The position numbers were made by a program, and so were the translations under genes. From the NCBI GenBank assembly GCA_031288745.1, contig JAITQT010000293.1, positions 1 to 14,656 of the forward strand: 14,656 nt of DNA, in the 5' to 3' direction. This stretch comes from Deltaproteobacteria bacterium (lineage in GTDB: Bacteria; Desulfobacterota; Desulfarculia; Adiutricales; Adiutricaceae). This document shows, one piece after another, positions 6,399 to 12,020 of the stretch (the first letter of the stretch is position 1; each line of letters starts with the position of its first letter). The notes below the pieces were generated by a model that was given only the letters and a program-made list of their open reading frames with translations, searched no databases and was not told the DNA's origin.

Positions 6399-7940
6399 AT
6401 GGCCCAAACCTCTTTTGCCAATATCTTGGCCTTGCTCAAAGATCCCACCATACCCATTTACGTTAAACCAGGTGGAGATTTGGGGACGGCCGAGGATCTT
6501 AACCTCAGCGGCATAATCCCCGCAGTGGCCCCAGGTAATTTTGGCTCTAAAGCCTTCCGTAAGGAATTTAACCTTCGCTACGCTTACGTTGGCGGGTCCA
6601 TGGTCGCCGGCATCTCTTCAGTGGCCATGGTAACTGCCCTAGTTGACGCCGGGTTCTTAGGCGTCTTTGGGGCCTCGGGCCTTTCCCCTGCACAGGTGGA
6701 GGAAGCGGTCTTTAAAATTAAAGATGAATTGGAGGAGGAGCAAAACTTCGGCTCCTGCTTGATCCACTCCCCTCAAGACCCTCAGTGGGAGGAAAAGGTG
6801 GTTAACATCTATTTAGAGAGGGGAGTTAACCTAATAGAAGCCTCTGCCTTTATGCAAATAACGCCCTCTTTGGTCCGCTACCGCCTTAAAGGCTTAACCC
6901 TTACACCCGATGAGCAAATTTATACCCCCAACCGGGTCATGGCTAAGGTCTCTAGGTTAGAGCTAGCTAAGAGGTTTTTTAGCCCTCCACCGCCCAAAGT
7001 GGTCCAAGAAGCCTTAAATAGAGGCTGGATTACCGATAAGGAGGCCTCTTTGGCCCCTAGGGTACCTATGGCCCAAGATCTATCGGCTGAGGCTGATAGC
7101 GGCGGGCACACTGATTTTCGCTCAGCCTTAACTTTGTGGCCGGCCATGGTCCGCCTAGCCGAGGATATGACTCTTAAATACGACTACCCTCAAGCCCTAA
7201 GGGTAGGTGCCGCCGGAGGCTTAGGCACTCCTTCAGCTTTATTGGCTGCGCAGGATATGGGGGTCTCATATTTTGTAACAGGGAGCATTAATCAAAGCTG
7301 CTTAGAGTCGGGCCTCTCTGAGGGTGCGAGAGCCTTACTGGCCAAAGCTGGTCAGACCGACGTCAGCCAAGCCCCGGCCGCCGATATGTTTGAGCTGGGA
7401 AGCCGGGTGCAAGTGCTTAAGTACGGCACCCTTTTCGCTCCCAGGGCTCTAAGGTTAGCCGAACTATACCGCCAGTATCAGAGGATTGAAGAAATCCCTG
7501 CTGAGGAGCGCCGTAGTTTAGAAGAAAAAGTTTTTCGAAAACCTTTAAGCGAGGTCTGGGAAGAAACTAGGCAGTTTTTCTCACAACGCGATCCAGCCAC
7601 CTTAGAAAAAGCCGAGGCCAATGCCAAGTTTAAGATGGCCCTAATTTTTAGATGGTACCTCGGTCAAGCCTCCCGCTGGGCCATTAATGGAGTTGAGGAA
7701 AGACGCGGTGATTGGAGCATCTTTTGCGGGCCTTCACTAGGGGCCTTTAACGAGTGGGTGGCCGGCACTTATTTTGAGGCCCCCAATAATCGCCACGTAG
7801 TCGATTTAGCCGGTCTTTTGCTTTACGGAGCTGCCGTGCTTAAAAGGGTGGCCTTAGCTAGAGATTTGGGGCTAATTGGCTTAGATCTCCCTCTTTCCGT
7901 ACCCCCACTCGACCCAGGTGAATTAGCTAATTTTATTTAG
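6399..7940 (+). CDS. pfaD: PfaD-family flavin enoyl reductase of PUFA/polyketide synthesis
   Basis: PfaD proteins are trans-acting, FMN-dependent enoyl reductases. They serve polyunsaturated fatty acid and polyketide synthases and belong to the 2-nitropropane dioxygenase fold. The 513-residue product has the family N-terminus (VGGSMVAGISSVAMVTALVDAGFLGVFGASGL), the SGGHTD motif with the putative active histidine (residues 234-239), and the flavin-phosphate segments GAAGGLGTP (270-278) and YFVTGSINQ (291-299). The C-terminal WCxxP-like region (FCGPSLGAFNEWVAGTYFEAPNNRHVVDLA) is also family-typical. ATG 6399 follows GGAG at 5 bases. The length is near the usual 530-540. No pfaA/B/C genes are in the window, so the gene stands alone here; the partner synthase must lie elsewhere or be absent. 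Confidence 0.88.
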   Translation: MAQTSFANILALLKDPTIPIYVKPGGDLGTAEDLNLSGIIPAVAPGNFGSKAFRKEFNLRYAYVGGSMVAGISSVAMVTALVDAGFLGVFGASGLSPAQVEEAVFKIKDELEEEQNFGSCLIHSPQDPQWEEKVVNIYLERGVNLIEASAFMQITPSLVRYRLKGLTLTPDEQIYTPNRVMAKVSRLELAKRFFSPPPPKVVQEALNRGWITDKEASLAPRVPMAQDLSAEADSGGHTDFRSALTLWPAMVRLAEDMTLKYDYPQALRVGAAGGLGTPSALLAAQDMGVSYFVTGSINQSCLESGLSEGARALLAKAGQTDVSQAPAADMFELGSRVQVLKYGTLFAPRALRLAELYRQYQRIEEIPAEERRSLEEKVFRKPLSEVWEETRQFFSQRDPATLEKAEANAKFKMALIFRWYLGQASRWAINGVEERRGDWSIFCGPSLGAFNEWVAGTYFEAPNNRHVVDLAGLLLYGAAVLKRVALARDLGLIGLDLPLSVPPLDPGELANFI

Positions 7941-8397
7941 TCTTAGCTATAAAAAACCTATTATCTATACTATAAACACTATCTAACAAGCTGTATTTAT
8001 GTTGATTCTTAGTTTCACTTATCCGAAGCACCGTTAACTGCGCCCTTCAGGGCGGGGAATAAGCCCAATTGCAGCCAATCTTGATTGTAGCGCAAAAAAT
8101 CCCCTTTATCACTTCTAATATTTGTAATATAGCCATCTTACTAGCTAATTTTTAGTTTGTTTCTTAAAGATAACCCAATCTTGGTTTTAGGAAAAAATTT
8201 TATAAATATCTAACGTTAAATAGTTAGAAAGCCTAAAAAAACGACTGGCCCTCACTAAGCCTTTCCCCCTAAGGCACCTCCACCCTAGGCTAAAGCCACC
8301 AGAATGAGGTCATCAAAGGGCTTAAGAGCAGGAAAATGTCTAAATCAGCCCACAATAACTGGAAAACCCTGGGCCTACATCGAGAAAAAGGGGCTTA
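7941..8397. other. Decayed spacer after pfaD with an R2 relic
   Basis: There is no intact gene. At 8041-8054 lies a small GC hairpin (CGCCC TTCA GGGCG) without a following T-run, so it is not a good terminator. An R2 relic occupies 8083-8174. Between about 8305 and 8397 a frame without a start codon reads a protein-like stretch containing IKGLKSRKMSKSAHNNWKTL. It ends in TAA just before R1 copy C and may be another coding relic. Confidence 0.4.
8083..8174 (-). mobile_element. Diverged R2 relic
   Basis: Bases 8083-8165 align along most of their length with the reverse complement of the R2 element at 848-957. Shared landmarks in the same order are the GAT.G.AGCGCAAAAA start, CCTTTATCA, AATTTGTAA/ATTTGTAAT, CTTACTAG or TTACTAG, and TAATTTTTAG. 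The far end no longer resembles the inverted terminus. The 9-mer CCAATCTTG occurs exactly at both edges (8075-8083 and 8175-8183), which would fit an 8-9-bp target duplication. That differs from the 6 bp at the nested copy, so the duplication call is tentative. Confidence 0.5.
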
Positions 8398-8569
8398 ACT
8401 TAGCTCGGTGCTCCAACCATATATTTTAACTTGGATTAATGTTAAAATTACTAAGCTCCTATATGGGGCTATATCGTTACGGAATGTGTCGTCCCTTTCA
8501 ATAGGCTTGGCACCGCAACGTTCTCACTTGTAAACTGGCCCTTAAACGTTCACATTGGTGAGCTGACAC
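8398..8569 (+). mobile_element. R1 copy C: 3' part only, upstream of the moaA riboswitch
   Basis: Similarity to the other R1 copies begins at ACTTAGCTCGGTGC (8398-8411), shared best with copy E, and runs to the terminal GTGAGCTGACAC (8558-8569). The 5' half and the left terminal repeat are missing, and no target duplication was found. This is the most diverged copy: its first hairpin has lost one pair (GTTACGG against CCGCAAC). It ends 32 bases before the Moco riboswitch stem, so any promoter for moaA lies in or just after it. Confidence 0.65.
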
Positions 8570-8600
8570 AAATATACTACTTCATTTATTTATTACACAG

Positions 8601-8685
8601 GACCGAAAACATTTACCGCGCCATGGCACCTCCCGCCGCCATCTGCCTTGGAAATAAAAGTTGAAAGCGGCAAATCATTTCGGTC
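8601..8685 (+). promoter_or_regulatory. Candidate Moco (molybdenum/tungsten cofactor) riboswitch
   Basis: A closing stem pairs GACCGAAA (8601-8608) with TTTCGGTC (8678-8685). It continues through ATTT/AAAT and CCGC (8616-8619)/GCGG (8667-8670). Inside, ATGGC (8623-8627) pairs with GCCAT (8638-8642) around a loop ACCTCCCGCC, followed by a GGAAA segment. A GCACCTCCCGC-like core with a GGAAA downstream matches my memory of the Moco RNA motif, and the position directly before moaA is its usual one. Stems are seen in the sequence; the class assignment is by recall, not by covariance search. Confidence 0.7.
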
Positions 8686-8701
8686 GTCAGTATATTTTCC
8701 A

Positions 8702-8716
8702 CCGGGCTGGGCCCGG
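8702..8716 (+). promoter_or_regulatory. GC-rich hairpin between riboswitch and moaA start
   Basis: CCGGGC (8702-8707) pairs with GCCCGG (8711-8716) around a 3-base loop. It ends 14 bases before the moaA ATG. The start has only a weak Shine-Dalgarno (AAGTGA). No T-run follows, so this looks like part of a translational expression platform rather than a terminator. It could alternatively be an incidental stable hairpin. Confidence 0.5.
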
Positions 8717-8730
8717 CGTAAAAGTGACTT

Positions 8731-9690
8731 ATGCTTGATTCTTTTGGCCGCACCATCGACTATGCTAGAATCTCTGTTACCGATCGCTGTAACCTTCGCT
8801 GCGTCTATTGTCTACCCAGCGATCATGAGCAAGGCGACGAAAAGTCTATGAGTTTAGATCAAATACTTCGGGTAGGCGCTGCCCTAGCCGACCTCGGCTT
8901 CATTAAGTTTAAAATAACCGGAGGGGAACCCACTGTAAGATCAGATATAGTTAAAATAGTTAAAGGACTAAAAAACCTTAAAGGCGTTAAAAACATTACT
9001 CTAACTACCAATGGTTTATTATTAGAAAAATTAGCTGTCCCGTTAGTTGAGGCTGGCTTAAACTCAATTAATATTAGCCTTGACTCTCTAGACGACAATT
9101 ATTATCGCTCTCTTACCCGCCTCGGCTCTTTACCAAGAGTCTTAGCTGGCTTAGAAGCGGCCGCAGCCACCGGTCTATCGGCGGTTAAAATTAACTGCGT
9201 GCCACAGAGTCAAACCACTGAAAACGATATTTTAGCCCTAACTAATTTAGCCAAGGAAAAAAATATCCACGTCCGCTTTATCGAGCTAATGCCCATTGGA
9301 CCAGGAGCCTCATTAGCCTCTCACTCGCCGCAGGTAGTTAAATCTATCATCGAAAAAGCCTACGGCCCTTTGACCTCAGCCTCGCTCTCATTTGGCAACG
9401 GCCCGGCCGTCTATTATTCGCTTAAAAACTTTAAAGGCTTAATTGGCTTTATTAGCGCTCTTCACTCTCGCTTTTGCCAATCTTGTAACCGCCTTAGGAT
9501 CACCTCCGATGGCTGCGTTAAAACATGTTTGCATATGGATAAGGGCCGCGAGCTACCCTTTGAAGATGAAAAGGCCTTGCGAGAGGTTATTATTGAAGCG
9601 GTTAAACAAAAGCCAGAGCGCCACTTCTTTGAGACTAAGACCAAGCTAGCCTTAGCCGACGATAGGCTAATGAGCCGCATTGGCGGCTAA
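8731..9690 (+). CDS. moaA: GTP 3',8-cyclase MoaA
   Basis: MoaA is the radical-SAM enzyme that, with MoaC, converts GTP to cyclic pyranopterin monophosphate, the first step of molybdopterin synthesis. The 319-residue product carries the radical-SAM cluster motif CNLRCVYC (Cys20, Cys24, Cys27), the GGEP motif (64-67), and the second cluster Cys249, Cys252 and Cys266 in FCQSCNRLRITSDGCVKTCL. It ends in the conserved catalytic Gly-Gly tail (RIGG). An additional Cys262 lies between the second-cluster ligands. ATG 8731 gives the expected MLDSFGRTIDYARISVTDRC beginning, although the ribosome-binding site is weak, in keeping with riboswitch control. No other moa gene is nearby except the MOSC gene. 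Confidence 0.96.
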   Translation: MLDSFGRTIDYARISVTDRCNLRCVYCLPSDHEQGDEKSMSLDQILRVGAALADLGFIKFKITGGEPTVRSDIVKIVKGLKNLKGVKNITLTTNGLLLEKLAVPLVEAGLNSINISLDSLDDNYYRSLTRLGSLPRVLAGLEAAAATGLSAVKINCVPQSQTTENDILALTNLAKEKNIHVRFIELMPIGPGASLASHSPQVVKSIIEKAYGPLTSASLSFGNGPAVYYSLKNFKGLIGFISALHSRFCQSCNRLRITSDGCVKTCLHMDKGRELPFEDEKALREVIIEAVKQKPERHFFETKTKLALADDRLMSRIGG

Positions 9691-9809
9691 CAATATCTTA
9701 GGCTTTTATGTCTAATGTTTAAGGTCTTTTTATTGAATATTTTGGTCATCATTTTTTTGCAACTCCTGTTTTATAAGGTTTTTGGTTTAAAGCCAATATT
9801 AAGGAATAG
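9691..9809 (+). other. moaA-MOSC spacer up to R1 copy D
   Basis: This is a T-rich spacer with no gene and no convincing terminator. It ends with the left copy of the AGGAATAG target duplication (9802-9809). Before the insertion, moaA and the MOSC gene would have been about 120 bases apart, so cotranscription was likely. Confidence 0.4.
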
Positions 9810-10095
9810 CTAACCGTTCACCAAGTCTTTTTTTCCCCACGTTGCGGCTGGTAGCGACTTTCGAGTTGTAATTAAGTTTTAGCATACCATTAAGTTCTTA
9901 ACATTAGTCCTTTTAACGTTTCTCCTTAACTCTCTGCTCCAACCATATATTTTAACTTTGATTAATGTTAAAATTACTAAGCTCCTATAGGGGGCTACAT
10001 TACTGCGGTATGTGTCGTCCCTCTCAATAGGCTTCTCACCGCAGTGTTCTCTCTTGTGAACGGGACCTTAAACGTTCACATTTGTTAACTGACAC
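9810..10095 (+). mobile_element. R1 copy D: 286-bp reference copy with perfect 8-bp target duplication
   Basis: This uninterrupted R1 copy runs from CTAACCGTTCAC (9810-9821) to GTTAACTGACAC (10084-10095). It is flanked by a perfect duplication, AGGAATAG, at 9802-9809 and 10096-10103. Its 5' half is nearly identical to copy A (768-841), and its 3' half matches all copies. Both terminal repeats carry point changes relative to copy A. The first hairpin is ACTGCGGT (10002-10009) with ACCGCAGT (10038-10045). The right duplication contains the AGGA ribosome-binding site of the MOSC gene. Confidence 0.88.
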
Positions 10096-10105
10096 AGGAA
10101 TAGTT

Positions 10106-10594
10106 ATGAATAAAGATAAATTTGGTAAAGTCGTGGCCGTCTGCCTTAGCTCTCAAAAAGGGACACCCAAAAAACCGGTTGGCGCAGCCACGCTATTGGT
10201 AGATCACGGCTTTAACCACGATGCTCACGCTGGACCCTGGCACCGCCAAGTTAGTCTACTTGATTATTCCAAAGTAGAAGAATTTAACGCTCGTGGCGGA
10301 AAGGTTACTCACGGAGATTTTGGGGAAAATATCTTGGTTTCTGGCCTTGATTTTCGCTCTATCCCTATTGGGGCTAAGCTTCAAGTGGGCCAGGCCACGC
10401 TTGAGCTTACTCAGCACGGCAAAGAATGTCACGATCGCTGTCAGATTTACCACCGTGTCGGCGACTGCATCATGCCTAGGGAAGGCGTTTTCGCCAGAGT
10501 GCTAGTTGGAGGGGAAGTTAAAGATGGCGACGAAGTCGTTTTAATCAATTCTGAGACCAAAATCCCAGCCAAAAGCGCTGAGCAAGCCGCTTAA
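10106..10594 (+). CDS. MOSC-domain protein (molybdenum cofactor sulfuration/handling)
   Basis: MOSC domains occur in Moco sulfurases and other proteins that carry or transfer sulfur for molybdenum and tungsten enzymes. The 162-residue product is a stand-alone MOSC domain with the signature HGDFGENILVSGLDF, the Cys108 motif GKECHDRC (Cys108, Cys112) and GDCIMPREGVFARVL (Cys121). Stand-alone forms like this often sit next to moaA in anaerobic deltaproteobacteria. ATG 10106 is chosen because AGGA lies 6 bases upstream; an in-frame TTG at 10082 lies inside R1 copy D and has no ribosome-binding site. R1 copy D now separates the gene from moaA. A strong terminator lies downstream. Confidence 0.9.
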   Translation: MNKDKFGKVVAVCLSSQKGTPKKPVGAATLLVDHGFNHDAHAGPWHRQVSLLDYSKVEEFNARGGKVTHGDFGENILVSGLDFRSIPIGAKLQVGQATLELTQHGKECHDRCQIYHRVGDCIMPREGVFARVLVGGEVKDGDEVVLINSETKIPAKSAEQAA

Positions 10595-10715
10595 AGCTTT
10601 AGGTGCGCATAAGCATTTACAGTAAAACCCACCTCAAAGCACTCTAAAAACTTATAGCCGCTATTTTTTCCTTAAGAGAAAGCTAACGCGCCAGTTAAGT
10701 TTTAGTTATTATATT

Positions 10716-10745
10716 AAAAAAAACGCCCCCTGCGGGCGTTTTTTT
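10716..10745. terminator. Strong intrinsic terminator after the MOSC gene (bidirectional)
   Basis: ACGCCC pairs with GGGCGT around the 5-base loop CCTGC. The stem is flanked by seven or more A on the left (10716-10723) and seven T on the right (10739-10745), so it can work in both directions. It lies about 120 bases after the MOSC stop. Confidence 0.9.
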
Positions 10746-11201
10746 ATGTAAAGTTAAAATCACACTAAACCCCTTAACCCTCATTAATTATTAACCCAAA
10801 TACATTTCCTTGTGAAATTAAGATCACATCAAGGCCTTAAAGCGTTTTTAACCCTGGAACAATAGCTCTATCATCCTATATTTTTATATATTTATTTCAA
10901 AAAAACTTTTTTGATAGCTTTTGTTTAAAAAATTTCCTTTTTTATCTCCAAAAAAAACTGTAAAATTAATTTCACACTAGCTCTCTTGTCCCTTAGCCAT
11001 TGAAAAGAGAGCCGAAAAAAGTAAGCCTCCAAATAATCCCCTAACTAGCATATTTAACTTAATATTTCTTTACAGCCCCTTTGTATCTTTAGCTTTAATT
11101 TTAAAGCTCCCCGAGTCTTGGTTGTAAAGAGAACTTTACGGTTAGAAAAGGCCTTAGATTCTTTTTTATCTAACTCTTTTTAATTACTGCATATTTTAGC
11201 C
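10746..11201 (+). other. AT-rich regulatory region upstream of the sigma-54 promoter
   Basis: There is no gene. The region has a perfect 18-bp palindrome AGCTTTAATTTTAAAGCT (11091-11108), and a second inverted repeat GTAAAG-N4-CTTTAC (11124-11139). They lie about 95-125 and 65-80 bases before the -24 element, the usual distance of activator (bEBP) binding sites. Three loosely similar motifs also occur (AAATCACACT near 10759, AAGATCACAT near 10820, AATTTCACAC near 10968). Confidence 0.4.
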
Positions 11202-11217
11202 TGGCACAAGAGTTGCT
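11202..11217 (+). promoter_or_regulatory. Sigma-54 (RpoN) -24/-12 promoter of the J-domain gene
   Basis: TGGCACAAGAGTTGCT matches the sigma-54 consensus TGGCAC-N5-TTGCW at every defined position. The essential GG (11203-11204) and GC (11215-11216) are exactly 10 bases apart. Transcription would start near 11228, leaving a short leader with GGAGG before the ATG at 11255. Such promoters need an enhancer-binding activator. Confidence 0.85.
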
Positions 11218-11254
11218 TTATCATTAAGTCAGATTAGAAATCGGAGGCTTAAAA

Positions 11255-11860
11255 ATGGTTAACAACGCTTATAAAGAGTTAAATATCCGCGAAGGTGCAG
11301 GTGAAATAGAAATAAAGGCCGCTTTCCGGCGTCTGGCTAAGCTCCATCACCCCGACTTAGGGACCAAAAGCAGCGCCGACATTGAAAAATTTAGGCGGGC
11401 TACGGCCGCTTACAAAGATTTATTAAAAAAATTAGCCTCCCAACCTAAGCCAGAAATTACTCTCGATCACTCAGTTAAATATGTTTTCCTCTCTCGCTCT
11501 AATGCTGGCCTTGACGTCTATTACGAACTAGCCCTGGTCCGGCCCCAAGACTTCGCCGAATTTAAAATAAGTCTTCCTAGGACCGCTTTTGACCCTTGCC
11601 CGCGCTGTTTAGGTCAAGGCCAGACATTAGCTCGTTTTTCACACACATCTAGCCTCTACCGTCCCCAAAGTTGCCCTAAATGCGGCGGCTCAGGCGCTAT
11701 AGAAAGAAAAGAAACTCTTAGTATTACCGTAACCCCCGAAATGGCCCAAAGGGGCCGCTTTAGACTGCGTGGGGCTGGTAAATATCTACCCAGTCAAGCC
11801 AAGAGAGGCGATTTAATAGTTACTATACGCTTTACCACCAGCTTACCCAAAGGACACTAA
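11255..11860 (+). CDS. Short J-domain protein with a minimal zinc motif and a DnaJ C-terminal-like strand
   Basis: This 201-residue protein starts with a J-domain (about residues 5-60) with the HPD triad at 32-34, so it should stimulate an Hsp70 ATPase. Two Cys-x2-Cys motifs follow, CPRCLGQG (Cys115, Cys118) and CPKCGGSG (Cys140, Cys143). These can form one zinc centre instead of DnaJ's two. The end (about 154-193), with TPEMAQRGRFRLRGAGK and then GDLIVTIRF, resembles one DnaJ C-terminal beta unit; the second unit and the dimerisation helix are missing. ATG follows GGAGG at 7 bases. A perfect sigma-54 promoter and its own terminator make it a single-gene unit. It is not canonical DnaJ; a specialised DnaK co-chaperone is the likely role. 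A residual protein-like frame after the stop leaves truncation possible. Confidence 0.85.
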   Translation: MVNNAYKELNIREGAGEIEIKAAFRRLAKLHHPDLGTKSSADIEKFRRATAAYKDLLKKLASQPKPEITLDHSVKYVFLSRSNAGLDVYYELALVRPQDFAEFKISLPRTAFDPCPRCLGQGQTLARFSHTSSLYRPQSCPKCGGSGAIERKETLSITVTPEMAQRGRFRLRGAGKYLPSQAKRGDLIVTIRFTTSLPKGH

Positions 11861-11990
11861 ATTATTCGCCCCGAGCTTTTCCGCCCGGACTATGTCAAAC
11901 TTTAACCAAGGGAGGTACCTATGAGCTAATTGACCCAACCTTATTAAAAGTAAGGAACGGTCTTGAAAATCAAAAAAAAGGTTCACCATA

Positions 11991-12020
11991 TAAGCGAGGG
12001 CATAACCCTCGCTTATTTTT
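11991..12020 (+). terminator. Intrinsic terminator after the J-domain gene
   Basis: TAAGCGAGGG (11991-12000) pairs perfectly with CCCTCGCTTA (12006-12015) around a 5-base loop. It is followed directly by TTTTT (12016-12020). The position, 130 bases after the stop, closes the sigma-54 transcription unit. Confidence 0.9.

Noticed and set aside
8041..8054. Terminator for pfaD
   Set aside because: The hairpin is good but has no T-run on either strand and lies 100 bases after the stop.
8206..8569. AAATATCT/AAATATAC as a target duplication for R1 copy C
   Set aside because: It would imply an element of about 356 bp whose left part does not match R1. The two octamers also differ at two positions.
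8648..8851. 67-codon rightward frame overlapping the riboswitch and moaA start
   Set aside because: It runs through the structured leader and out of frame through the conserved moaA N-terminus.
10082..10105. TTG start for the MOSC gene
   Set aside because: It falls inside the right end of R1 copy D and has no Shine-Dalgarno; ATG 10106 does.
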